Below, in pieces: positions 52,165-60,214 of a stretch of DNA of 64,000 nt (the stretch's first letter is position 1; every line of letters begins with the position of its first letter). The stretch is taken from positions 682,001 to 746,000 of the forward strand of contig CAVXSO010000002.1 of assembly GCA_963764465.1 (NCBI GenBank). Reading direction: 5' to 3'. Below the pieces are notes generated by a model. That model was not told the DNA's origin. It did no database searches and saw nothing but the letters and a program-made list of their open reading frames with translations. The translations under genes and the position numbers were made by a program. This DNA comes from JAJXXT01 sp963764465. GTDB taxonomy: Bacteria > Pseudomonadota > Alphaproteobacteria > Acetobacterales > Acetobacteraceae.

Positions 52165-52955
52165 TCTCGAATTGCGTGTTCAGTCACTGCCTTGTCGAAC
52201 AGTTCTCGCGCCGGCGCCTGCAAGGTTGCAAGCCCATCTGCAACCTTTCCCGCGTTGACGGCGATGGAGGGGGTGATCACGCGGGCATGGTCAATATCCA
52301 GCAGGGCAAACTCACCCGCCGGCCGCGGTTCCACCCATCCGTTGTCTCGAACGAAAGGTGTATCGAGTTCTGGTGGAAGGGTTGCAGGCGGTCGTCGCAG
52401 CGCCTGGAACCGCAGCACACCCTGGGGCGTCCGAAATCCAGCAACATAGGCGCTGTCAGTCAGACTTATCCCGCCTTGAAGCTCGGGGACGTCGGTCGGC
52501 ATCGCCCACGGCCGAAGGTAATCAGCCAGTGTCTCACCCTCAGCTGTCTTCGGCACTACGAGGTCGATATAACGGTAGCCTACGGCCGTCATCAGAGTAG
52601 CCAGTCCTTCCACGCGCAGCACAGCCTCAACCGCTCTGGTGAATCGGCTAATGAAGTCATCGTGGCCACGGTAGCCCTTACCCGCGTGCAATACCAAAAA
52701 ATCCGAACCCAAAAGGAGCGCGTGATCACGCTCCGCGCTGCTGAACTGCCACAGCTTTTCGACGCGGGTGCTTACCTGGGCGCCACCGTCCTCAACCTTG
52801 AGTTCATAACCCTGGCTAATCTTTTCGGAAAAAAGAGGGTAATCAGACCGGACATGATCTTGGAACGCTCCCACATACTTTTCCACGCTGATCACTTTCG
52901 GGAAACGCAGCATCGCTAGCGTGTAGCGCAGCGGTGCATTGAGCATCGTTACCAA
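52146..52955 (-). CDS. TIGR04255-family-like protein, first gene of the low-GC cassette
   Basis: 269 residues with the family's overall pattern. LRYTLAMLRFPKVISVEKYVGAFQDHVRSDYPLFSE leads. WQFSSAERDHALLLGSDFLVLHAGKGYRGHDDFISRFTRAVEAVL, then MTAVGYRYIDLVVP and a GFRTPQGVLRFQ strand follow. No catalytic motif, signal peptide or membrane segment is visible. TIGR04255 proteins have no assigned function, and many sit in variable genome regions. The gene starts an operon of three overlapping or near-contiguous genes at the edge of a prophage. Confidence 0.7.
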   Translation of the reverse strand: MVTMLNAPLRYTLAMLRFPKVISVEKYVGAFQDHVRSDYPLFSEKISQGYELKVEDGGAQVSTRVEKLWQFSSAERDHALLLGSDFLVLHAGKGYRGHDDFISRFTRAVEAVLRVEGLATLMTAVGYRYIDLVVPKTAEGETLADYLRPWAMPTDVPELQGGISLTDSAYVAGFRTPQGVLRFQALRRPPATLPPELDTPFVRDNGWVEPRPAGEFALLDIDHARVITPSIAVNAGKVADGLATLQAPARELFDKAVTEHAIREWEGRR

Positions 52956-53053
52956 GGACCGCCCCCATCCAATCCGCTAAACACTCTACTATACACACGT
53001 ATGGGCACAACCCCGACGCCTTTCCAGGCCTGGTTCCCCATCAAATGCATTAC

Positions 53054-53476
53054 TTACCAAAGAGTTATGCAGCGCTCGGGTCCTGAGAACCCTTTCGCAC
53101 AGCACACCGGCGGGTCCGCATCCCATCGTTGAGCACCCACCAGATTGGGGCTCTGGCAGGCATTGAGTGGTCCAAATAGCGGCCTGCGACCGTTCCCGGA
53201 CGAGGCCTGCCCACAGCTCACGGCAAATTTGCCCACCGCGCGCAGCTTCGCCCGGCAATCATCCCCCGCCGCGCCCAGATCCAGCAGATAGCCCGCCAGC
53301 ACCTGGTCCCACCGCGGCACGTTCAAATCCGGCGCCACCGGTGCTGCCTCGCAGGTCAGCAGCGTGGCCGGCACGTCCGGCCGCACCACGACCGGCTCAG
53401 GGGCCGGCGCGCAGCGCGTCAACAGCGCGCAGCACAGCAGCGGGAACACCACAGCTCGGCGCCGTCGCATGGGCAA
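53054..53476 (-). CDS. Rz1-like outer-membrane spanin lipoprotein with runoff C-terminus
   Basis: 140 residues. A short signal with lipobox (FPLLCCALLTRC) is followed by a Pro-rich stretch (APAPEPVVVRPDVPATLLTCEAAPVAPDLNVPRW), the typical make-up of Rz1. Its 5' end lies inside the Rz-like gene in a different frame (53397-53476 overlap), the classic nested arrangement. The usual Rz1-type sequence ends near KFAVSCG. The last ~50 residues look like readthrough beyond the phage gene end. It acts with Rz to disrupt the outer membrane in lysis. Confidence 0.7.
   Translation of the reverse strand: MPMRRRRAVVFPLLCCALLTRCAPAPEPVVVRPDVPATLLTCEAAPVAPDLNVPRWDQVLAGYLLDLGAAGDDCRAKLRAVGKFAVSCGQASSGNGRRPLFGPLNACQSPNLVGAQRWDADPPVCCAKGFSGPERCITLW
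53308..53334. repeat. Right copy of the 27-bp direct repeat, inside the Rz1-like gene
   Basis: Identical to 50570-50596. The copies are 2.7 kb apart and bracket the three-gene low-GC cassette. Similarity to the left of the copies (CCGCCAGCA, then GGT) shows that the homologous piece was originally longer. Confidence 0.9.
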
Positions 53477-53735
53477 TCTCCATTTTCGCTTTCGTCATCG
53501 CATCGAGCCGTTTCGCCCGCGCATCGGCCACCGCCTGCACCGCGTCCGTCGCCGCCTTCGCGTCCGCCAGGCGCTGTGCCGCCACCACCGCCTGCCGCCG
53601 CGCCGCCTGCACCGCCAGCAGCCGGGCATCGTGCTCGTGCAGCCACAGCAGCACCCCGAGCATGATCGCCGCCGCCGCCGCGAACCCCGCCAGCACCTTC
53701 GCGAGCGGCCCGCCGAGCAGCCCCAGCAGCGCCAT
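53397..53735 (-). CDS. Rz-like inner-membrane spanin
   Basis: 112 residues. An N-terminal membrane helix (LAKVLAGFAAAAAIMLGVLLWLHEHDARLLA) is followed by a long Ala/Gln/Arg coiled region (QAARRQAVVAAQRLADAKAATDAVQAVADARAKRLDAMTKAK). This is the i-spanin make-up. The Rz1-like gene begins inside its 3' part. The ATG overlaps the stop of the upstream membrane protein by one base. Confidence 0.7.
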   Translation of the reverse strand: MALLGLLGGPLAKVLAGFAAAAAIMLGVLLWLHEHDARLLAVQAARRQAVVAAQRLADAKAATDAVQAVADARAKRLDAMTKAKMEIAHATAPSCGVPAAVLRAVDALRAGP

Positions 53736-53977
53736 CAAGACCCGCCTCCCGGCTCCGGCTCCGTCTTCGCCTTGAACCCCAGCGCCGCCCCGCCCGCGGC
53801 CAGCACCGCGGCGAAGCCGCCGCCATACGCAACGGGGTCGAAACGTTCGCGCAGCCGCACCACCCCATAGCCCGCCAGCAGCGTGAAGCTCAGCACGCCC
53901 CACGCCCAGAGGATGCGGCCCATGTCGAACGTGTGCCCGTCCTTGCCCGTCAGGATATCGACGAGGAATTTCCTCAT
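53735..53977 (-). CDS. Small phage membrane protein, holin-like
   Basis: 80 residues: a short cytoplasmic start (MRKFLVDILTGKDGHTFDMGR) and two membrane helices (ILWAWGVLSFTLLAGYGVV and GGGFAAVLAAGGAALGF). The location between the endolysin and the spanins fits a holin or holin-associated role. The start overlaps the stop of the preceding small gene (ATGA). The function is inferred from position. Confidence 0.65.
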   Translation of the reverse strand: MRKFLVDILTGKDGHTFDMGRILWAWGVLSFTLLAGYGVVRLRERFDPVAYGGGFAAVLAAGGAALGFKAKTEPEPGGGS

Positions 53978-54205
53978 CGCACCACCAGCCAGGCCGCGAC
54001 CAGCGCCAGCACAACCGCCGCGCCCAGCACGCCCCACACATTGCGCCGCAGCCAGCCCCGTGCCGTCGCCACGTCCGCGCCCGCGGCCTTCCGCGCCGCC
54101 GCCACGTCCGCCTGCACCGCGGCGGTCGCCACACCGCCGCCTCCGCCGCCTCGGACGCCGCACCGAAGCCGCCTCCGCCGCCACCTGCTTCACCACGCCG
54201 CTCAT
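53974..54205 (-). pseudogene. Small phage membrane protein with a scrambled reading frame
   Basis: An ATG at 54205 reads MSGVVKQVAAEAAS. The C-terminal part, in another frame, reads VATAAVQADVAAARKAAGADVATARGWLRRNVWGVLGAAVVLALVAAWLVVR and stops in an ATGA overlap with the next gene. Between them a GGC-rich tract has shifted the frame, possibly by two indels. A restored product would have about 75 residues, one helix with Ala repeats and one membrane segment. Confidence is limited because only context and style support it. Confidence 0.4.
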
Positions 54206-54207
54206 CG

Positions 54208-54723
54208 CTAAACCTCCGCTCCAACCGTTGCCGCCATCATCCCCAGCGCCGCCGCCTGGCGCCGCGCCACGCGCCCGCCCCAGCCGCGCCCGAACTCGTT
54301 CCACCCAGGCAAGGACTCATAGAAGGCGAGCTGCGCCGCCCCCAGCGCCCGCACCAGCGCGCGCGGCACCGCGCTCCGCACCGCCGGCATCGTCTGCGCC
54401 TCGCCGATCACCCCATCGGCATCCACGCCAAGGCAGCGCTGCAGAATCTCCGCCGAGCGCGCCACGCCCGCGTTCACCGCCATGTCGAACACCATCAGGT
54501 CCACGCCCGGTGGCAGCTCGTCGCCGCGCACGTGCGCCCAATAGTCGCGCCGGTAGATCGCCCCCGCCCCCTCGCGCGTGAGCCCCCTTATGTCCACGTC
54601 CGGATACGCGCGCTGGCTGATCCCGAAATTGGTCAGCCCCCCAGGGTCGCCGGGGTCGTCACAGAGCCCGCCCTCCTCCCCCAGCGTGAACGCGACGCAC
54701 GCCGCCCAATTCCCAGCGCTCAT
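54208..54723 (-). CDS. Glycoside hydrolase family 108 endolysin
   Basis: 171 residues with the GH108 opening FTLGEEGGLCDDPGDPGGLTNFGISQRAYP (catalytic Glu in EEGG), followed by YRRDYWAHVRGDELPPGVDLMVFDMAVNAGVARSAEILQRCLGVDADGVIGEAQT, the peptidoglycan-binding-like part. It cleaves peptidoglycan at phage lysis. It overlaps the upstream small membrane gene by 4 bases. Confidence 0.92.
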   Translation of the reverse strand: MSAGNWAACVAFTLGEEGGLCDDPGDPGGLTNFGISQRAYPDVDIRGLTREGAGAIYRRDYWAHVRGDELPPGVDLMVFDMAVNAGVARSAEILQRCLGVDADGVIGEAQTMPAVRSAVPRALVRALGAAQLAFYESLPGWNEFGRGWGGRVARRQAAALGMMAATVGAEV

Positions 54724-54980
54724 GGCACCCCCACCTTCTGCCCGATATCCGTGAGCTTCTGCTCGATCCGCCCCAGCCGCACCGCCACGTCCGTCACCGC
54801 GGCGTTGCGTTCCCGGTCCTGTTTCTCCAGCGTATCGACACGCTCGGTCACGTCCTGCATCTGCTGGTGGATCACCCCGGCCCAGTACAGCCCCGCGCTG
54901 ATCTGCATGATGATCGCGGCAATGACCGCGCCATCGAAAACGATGCGGAATCCCCGCTCCCGGCTCTCGCCGCTGCTCAT
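54720..54980 (-). CDS. Small phage membrane protein with coiled coil
   Basis: 86 residues from the ATG at 54980. The helix FDGAVIAAIIMQISAGLYWAGVI spans the membrane, followed by a coiled coil (QQMQDVTERVDTLEKQDRERNAAVTDVAVRLGRIEQKLTDIGQKV). This is a common type in phage lysis cassettes. It directly precedes the endolysin gene. Confidence 0.7.
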   Translation of the reverse strand: MSSGESRERGFRIVFDGAVIAAIIMQISAGLYWAGVIHQQMQDVTERVDTLEKQDRERNAAVTDVAVRLGRIEQKLTDIGQKVGVP

Positions 54981-55110
54981 GGTTGCGTCTCCGTCACGGT
55001 GAGAAATCCGGAGGGAGCCGGTCGGAACGGCCCTCCGAGGCAAGATCAGCGCGCCCGCGCGGCGGTTCCCGCGTGGTTCCCCGCGATGCGCCGTGGCGCG
55101 GAGGGCGCGC

Positions 55111-55881
55111 TCATGCCGCTGGCCGCAGCATCTCGAATGGCCTGGCCGCGAATTGCTGGTGCTGCGCCGCCGTCAGCGCCAGCTGGTACGGCAGGACCCA
55201 CTGCAGCGATCCGGTAAAATACCGGTTCGCCCCATTGCTCGCGGTGTAGCCGCCAATCTGGGTGATCGGCGCCCCGGCGCTGCCGATCCCTTGCATGGAG
55301 GCACCGGTATCGGAATAGACGAGCCGCCCGTCGAGGTAGCAATGCGGGTAGCCCGAACCGTCGATGGTGAGGCCGAACGCATGCCACCCCACCCCGATGG
55401 TGACGCCCGTATCGATCCAGCGCACACCTTCGTACAACGTCAGGAACTGGTCGCCCGGCGTCTCGAACCCGCTCGATCCGGCGCCGCCCACCCCCATGGC
55501 GAACCCGTCGCCGCCGGTCGAACTCGTTGCGTTTCCCGTCTTGAAGAAACAGCCGTGCTGCCCCGTCGCCGCCCGGTAGAACAGCCCGACGACACTCATG
55601 TTCGCCGTCGCGCCTGCTGGGAATGTGTCGCCAGCGAGCGAGAACCCTTGCTGGGATGCGCCGGCAAGCGAGGGTGCCACGCCGATCGCGGCCGGCGCGA
55701 CAACCGGCGCGTTGATCGGCGCCGCGTCGTTCGCCCCCGCCAGGTCCACCGGCCGCGCCGAGGCCAGCAGGTTCGCCGCGAGAAGCCCGACGCCCAGCGG
55801 ATGCCCGGAAACCAACGCCACCGGTGCCACGGGCACCACGCCCGCGTCCCGCGGCTTTGCCCTGGTGAACAGATTTGCCAT
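55111..55881 (-). CDS. LamG/concanavalin-like phage protein
   Basis: 256 residues. The C-terminal ~150 residues have a LamG-like beta-sandwich pattern (GDTFPAGATANMSVVGLFYRAATGQHGCFFKTGN, WHAFGLTIDGSGYPHCYLDGRLVYSD, ITQIGGYTASNGANRYFTGSLQWVLPY), as in carbohydrate-binding tail components. It lies at the fibre end of the tail module, just after the fibre genes. The N-terminal ~70 residues are unassigned. Confidence 0.7.
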   Translation of the reverse strand: MANLFTRAKPRDAGVVPVAPVALVSGHPLGVGLLAANLLASARPVDLAGANDAAPINAPVVAPAAIGVAPSLAGASQQGFSLAGDTFPAGATANMSVVGLFYRAATGQHGCFFKTGNATSSTGGDGFAMGVGGAGSSGFETPGDQFLTLYEGVRWIDTGVTIGVGWHAFGLTIDGSGYPHCYLDGRLVYSDTGASMQGIGSAGAPITQIGGYTASNGANRYFTGSLQWVLPYQLALTAAQHQQFAARPFEMLRPAA

Positions 55882-55884
55882 GGC

Positions 55885-56361
55885 TCAGGCCTGCTGCAGC
55901 GCCCAGCGATACAGCGTGAGCGTCGCGGTGCCGGAAAACGCGGCACCCGCGCCGTTATAGATCTGCACCGCGTAATGGTCCGGATCCAGATCGATCTCCG
56001 GAAAATCCACCACCTGAAACGCCGCGTTCGCGACGAGCTGGCGGATCACCTGGTAGGCGTTCGGTGCCGGCGCGGCGGCACCGCTGCCCGGCGGCGTGGG
56101 CAGCGTGCTGCCGTCGGCGGCCTTGAGCATGCAGGCGGCCAGATACGGCGAACCGCTCCCCGCGGTCAGGGCGGCCGGGAACGACAGCCGCAACAGCCCG
56201 CGCGTGTAGGACAGGCCATGGGAATTGCCGGGCGTGTTGTCGATCAGCGAGGACGGCGCGGAATACCCGGCGCTCGCCAGCGTCGAAAGACCGCCGATCG
56301 TGATGCTGTCCGACACCTTCGCCAGGTTGACGACATTGTACTGGAACTTGAGAACGGTCAC
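55885..56361 (-). CDS. Phage tail-fibre-region protein, unknown
   Basis: 158 residues, beta-rich, with no recognised domain. Visible stretches are SDSITIGGLSTLASAGYSAPSSLIDNTPGNSHGLSYTRGLLRLSF and DLDPDHYAVQIYNGAGAAFSGTATLTLYRWAL. The position between a fibre gene and the LamG-like gene suggests a structural or receptor-binding role. It begins with the same MTV opening as the next fibre gene. Confidence 0.6.
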   Translation of the reverse strand: MTVLKFQYNVVNLAKVSDSITIGGLSTLASAGYSAPSSLIDNTPGNSHGLSYTRGLLRLSFPAALTAGSGSPYLAACMLKAADGSTLPTPPGSGAAAPAPNAYQVIRQLVANAAFQVVDFPEIDLDPDHYAVQIYNGAGAAFSGTATLTLYRWALQQA

Positions 56362-56454
56362 GACTGAGCCCTCACGGTCTGGATATCATCCTGAACGAGT
56401 AACGATCCACCCTTCGCGCCACCGCCCGCGCCGGCGCAGCGCCAACGGCCGCCA

Positions 56455-57933
56455 TCACACCAGCAGCCACGTCGAATTCGCGGCATTCCACGCCAGGTTC
56501 ACGGCTTCCTTCACCGTGCCCGAGGCCATGGTGATGGTCGCACTCGCGCCATCGATCGTCGCCGTCAGCGTCACCGCCCCGGCGCCGTACCGCTTCACCA
56601 CCAGCTCGTGCCCATCCGCCGCCCCCGCCGCGAGCGTCATGGCGACCGCCCCCGCCGCGTTCACCAGCGCGACCGTGTCCGTCACCGCGATCGTTCCGCT
56701 CGCCGTATAGGTGCCGGACACCGCCAGCCCGCCACCGCCCGCGCTCAACGTCCCGCCGCTGAGCGCGAGCCCGCCGCCGAGCGAGATCGCGACGGCACTG
56801 TTCAGCGTCCCATCGGTGCCGAGCAACGAGCCCGCCGCCGAAGCCGGAACAATCGTGCCGAGGCTCAGTACACCCGCGTTGGAGAGCGTGCCCGCGGAAA
56901 CCGCCAGCCCGTTCCCCACGATCACGCCGCCCAGCGCGGCTGTCGTCGCGGCCGACAATGTCACGGTCCCCGTCGTGGTGATCGTCCCGCCGGAAAGCCC
57001 GGCGCCAGCCACCACGCCGGTGACGCTCCCGGCCGCCTGCGGCAGCACGAGGTCGAGCGTCTGGTTCGGTACCGCACCAACAAGGCTCGCCGCCGCGGTT
57101 GGCCCGCTCACGACGGACCCGATGGAAAGCGTATTCGCCGGCCCCACCGCGCCAGCCGGTCCCTGCGGTCCCGTCGCTCCCGGCAACCCCACCGGTATCG
57201 TCAGGTCGAGTGTCTGGTTCGGTGCCGTACCGACCAGGCTTGCCGCCGCGAGCCCTCCAGCCGGCCCCGTCGTCACCGTGCCGATCGTGAGCGTGCCTGC
57301 CTGCCCCACGCCGCCCGTCGCCGCCAGCGTGCCGTTGGCGAGCGTCAGGTTGGCTCCCAGCGCCACAAGGCCCGCAACCCCCGCGGTGCCGCTCGCGCCA
57401 AGCAGGTCCGCCGTCGTCCCGGCGGGAATGGCAACCGCACCACCAGTGATGGCAGACAGCGTTCCGCCGGCATCGATCGAAAGATTCGCTCCGACAACGA
57501 CACCGCCAAGCTGCGCCGTACCCGCAACCGGCAGCTGGTATCCCGCTCCCGCCGCGCCCTGTCCCGGCTGCGCGTTGCGCGCCGCGCAGTCGAGCCACAC
57601 GGTCAGCTCCGTCGTCAGCCCGCCGGCCGTCGTCACGCTCCACGCCACGCCATAGCGCTGCCCGGCGACCCCGCCGGAGACGATCGTCGTCACCACCCCG
57701 CCGGAACTGGTCGGCGCCGTCACGCTCGCGGAACCCGGCGTGACCGTCGCGGCAACGCTCGCGATCGTATCGCCGATATCCGCGAGCCAGGCCGCCAGCG
57801 AGACGGAGTAATCCAGGGTGTCGCCGGGGTCCTTCGCCCCCCAATAGAGCTCCGGTGCCGCGGATTGCCAGCGCGCCGGCACCACCGACAGGCTGGCATC
57901 GAGCACGAGCGTGCGCACGGTCGATACGGTCAC
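56455..57933 (-). CDS. Phage tail fibre protein with repeats
   Basis: 492 residues. The N-terminal ~105 residues form a conserved-looking adaptor-like domain (TPGSASVTAPTSSGGVVTTIVSGGVAGQRYGVAWSVTTAGG). A long Gly/Ala/Thr/Ser-rich repetitive shaft follows, with a collagen-like GPQGPAG segment and repeated LGGVVVG, LSGGTLS and LTLANGTLAA units. Repeats of the form NQTLDLTIP and NQTLDLVLP recur. It likely forms a trimeric fibre. Confidence 0.75.
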   Translation of the reverse strand: MTVSTVRTLVLDASLSVVPARWQSAAPELYWGAKDPGDTLDYSVSLAAWLADIGDTIASVAATVTPGSASVTAPTSSGGVVTTIVSGGVAGQRYGVAWSVTTAGGLTTELTVWLDCAARNAQPGQGAAGAGYQLPVAGTAQLGGVVVGANLSIDAGGTLSAITGGAVAIPAGTTADLLGASGTAGVAGLVALGANLTLANGTLAATGGVGQAGTLTIGTVTTGPAGGLAAASLVGTAPNQTLDLTIPVGLPGATGPQGPAGAVGPANTLSIGSVVSGPTAAASLVGAVPNQTLDLVLPQAAGSVTGVVAGAGLSGGTITTTGTVTLSAATTAALGGVIVGNGLAVSAGTLSNAGVLSLGTIVPASAAGSLLGTDGTLNSAVAISLGGGLALSGGTLSAGGGGLAVSGTYTASGTIAVTDTVALVNAAGAVAMTLAAGAADGHELVVKRYGAGAVTLTATIDGASATITMASGTVKEAVNLAWNAANSTWLLV

Positions 57934-58156
57934 GTCACGACTCCCTTGCCGGCGCGGAAGGATCCCGCGCCGCTTCCATCAATCCCTGTTGATCACAAGG
58001 CTGCTGCCAGCCTGGCCCGCGCCGCGGCAAAGGCGGGCACAAGCGAGCGCGCCGGCCGCGCTCCGCGCCGCGCGAGGGACTGGCGCCGCACGCAGCCGCC
58101 GAGCAGGAAGAAGATCCGGCTCGACAATCCCGCGCCAAGGGAATCATCAGGCGCCG

Positions 58157-59467
58157 TCAGGTGTATTCATAAACAATGACATACCCGCCCGCGCCATTGC
58201 CGCCAGCGCCCGCGCTGTTGCTGCCGATCAGCACCGCGCCGCTGCCACCGCTGCCGGGGTTGGCCGCGGCGTTCCCGGCGGAGGTCAGGCTGACCGGGAT
58301 CGCGCCAGGCCGCCCATCGCCCGCAAGCCCGCCGAAGCCGGAGAGCGCGCCATTCGCCGTGGTCACGCCCGCCATCCCGTAGCCGCCGCTGCGGTTGTCA
58401 TCGCCGCCGCTGCCACCGCCCGCGGAGGTCCCGCCGCCATAGGCGGAGGAGGTGCCGGTCGCCTGCACCAGCGTCACCGGCGCGCCGCCCCCGCCGCCGG
58501 CACTCACCTGCGCCCCGAAGGAAGACGCCCCGCCGCTGCCACCGCCCGTACCAGGTGCCGCCGCGCCGCCAGCGCCCACGGTGATCACCTGCCCCGCGAA
58601 CCCGGAGAGGATGCGCTTGCGTGCCCAGCCACCGCCCGCGCCACCGCCGGAGGCGGCGCTCTGTGCTGCGCCCGTGGCCGGGCAGCCGCCACCGGCGCCA
58701 CCGCCGCCCTGCACCTCCACCATCACGGAGCCGGTGCCCAGCGTCGGCGTGTAGGTATAGGTTCCCGCCGCCGTGAACCGTTGCACGTTGAGCAGCCGCC
58801 CCGGCTGCACGCCACGCCCGAACCCGAGCGGGTCGATCAGCGGCGCGCCCGGTGCCGCCACGATATTCGCCGCGGTGATCGATGCTTGCCCATACGAAAC
58901 GGTCACCACCGCGAGCGGCACCCAGCCCGCGTCCACCGCCGGCGTCGCCTGAAAACCCGCCGCCGCCGGCACGCCCGCCTTGGCCTGCAGCTGCACCGTC
59001 TGCGCGCGCACCGTGTTCTGCGCCGTACCCGCGTTGCCCGGCCCAAGATAGGGGGAGGAGGGGTTGGCGGCATTGTAGTACGGCAGCACGACCGGTGCCG
59101 CGTCCTGCTCCAGCAACGCCGCCTCGATGAGGTAGCTCTGCGCGTAACCGGATGTCGTCGGCGCTGGAATCGCCAGCGTGGTGCTGGTGATATTGATGCC
59201 CTGCTTCATCAGCGCATCGGCGTTGTCCGCGGGGAGGGAGCCATACGCCGCCGCATCCACGGTGGCGAGCTGGAAGATGGAGCCAGGCCCCACCACCACG
59301 TTCATCGCCGCCGGCGAGCTGGGCCCGACCGGCAGCCCGCTCACCACCGTGCTGGTGCCGAGGGTTGCCGAAATCAGCATCCCCAGCGCCTTCATGACGT
59401 TGCGGTTCGTGTTCAACAGGTCGGTGTCGAGCGGAATGGCACCAGGATAGACGATGGGACGGTCCAT
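58157..59467 (-). CDS. Glycine-rich phage tail fibre protein
   Basis: 436 residues. An N-terminal domain (IPLDTDLLNTNRNVMKALGMLISATLG) leads to a mixed middle part. The C-terminal ~190 residues are very rich in Gly/Ala/Ser (GGGGAGGGCPATG, GGSGGASSFGAQVSAGGGGGAPVTL). This is the usual composition of a tip domain that presents a receptor-binding surface. It follows the tail protein I-like gene. Confidence 0.75.
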   Translation of the reverse strand: MDRPIVYPGAIPLDTDLLNTNRNVMKALGMLISATLGTSTVVSGLPVGPSSPAAMNVVVGPGSIFQLATVDAAAYGSLPADNADALMKQGINITSTTLAIPAPTTSGYAQSYLIEAALLEQDAAPVVLPYYNAANPSSPYLGPGNAGTAQNTVRAQTVQLQAKAGVPAAAGFQATPAVDAGWVPLAVVTVSYGQASITAANIVAAPGAPLIDPLGFGRGVQPGRLLNVQRFTAAGTYTYTPTLGTGSVMVEVQGGGGAGGGCPATGAAQSAASGGGAGGGWARKRILSGFAGQVITVGAGGAAAPGTGGGSGGASSFGAQVSAGGGGGAPVTLVQATGTSSAYGGGTSAGGGSGGDDNRSGGYGMAGVTTANGALSGFGGLAGDGRPGAIPVSLTSAGNAAANPGSGGSGAVLIGSNSAGAGGNGAGGYVIVYEYT

Positions 59468-59490
59468 GGTTCAGCCTTCGCGGTTCGGGA

Positions 59491-60189
59491 TCAGTTGGAA
59501 ATAGCAACCCACGCCGTCACACCGGCGGCGCGTGCGTTGTTCACGGTCGCGTAGATCGCGGCATCGGTGACCTGGCCCTCGATCATCGCCGCCGAGCCGT
59601 ATTCGATCGCTCCCGCCCCGTAGCCGCCTGGCCCGGTCGGGTTGCCGCTGCCGTAGTAGCCCGCCACCTGCGCGATGCCGGAGCCGTCGGGCCGGTAGGC
59701 GGTGACAAAAACCTGCGCCGGCAACAACAGGGACCCGTAGCAACCGGCGGCACCGTAGGCGAGCACGCCCTGGCTCCAGCCGCCGGTGTCGCCGGTGTTC
59801 CACGGCTCGACGATGCGCGGCGTCCGCCCCGTCAGGATCCGCAGCGCCTCCATCATGCCCGCGCGCGTGCCCTGCGGCAGCAGCAGCGTCGCCTTGATCC
59901 GTGCCCGGAACGCCGGGTCGCCCTCGGCCACGTTCCGTTGCAGACCCGCACCAAAGAAATCCGCCGCGATCCCGTCGAGGAACACCCCCGTCGCGGTGCC
60001 GATGCGCGCCTGTGCCACCGCGTTCCGGGTCAGCGCATGGAGCCACGCCGCCGCCGCCGCCGCCCCGTTCAGGATCGCGTCCAGCACCGGGGAGGCGCTG
60101 GCCCCGCTTGCCGCTGGCTGCGGAAACCAGCTGGCGGGCAGCACCGCCCGCAGGCGGGCCACCATGTCCGCCTGATCACCCGTTGCCAT
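59491..60189 (-). CDS. Tail protein I-like baseplate-fibre connector
   Basis: 232 residues downstream of the J-like gene in the order typical of P2-type phages. ATGVFLDGIAADFFGAGLQRNVAEGDPAFRARIKATLLLPQGTRAGMMEALRILTGRTPRIVEPW resembles tail protein I/DUF2313-like proteins that link baseplate and fibres. The remainder is Gly/Ala-rich. Assignment rests on gene order and weak pattern. Confidence 0.65.
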   Translation of the reverse strand: MATGDQADMVARLRAVLPASWFPQPAASGASASPVLDAILNGAAAAAAWLHALTRNAVAQARIGTATGVFLDGIAADFFGAGLQRNVAEGDPAFRARIKATLLLPQGTRAGMMEALRILTGRTPRIVEPWNTGDTGGWSQGVLAYGAAGCYGSLLLPAQVFVTAYRPDGSGIAQVAGYYGSGNPTGPGGYGAGAIEYGSAAMIEGQVTDAAIYATVNNARAAGVTAWVAISN

Positions 60190-60214
60190 CGCTGTCCCCT
60201 CGGGAAATGCCGGA

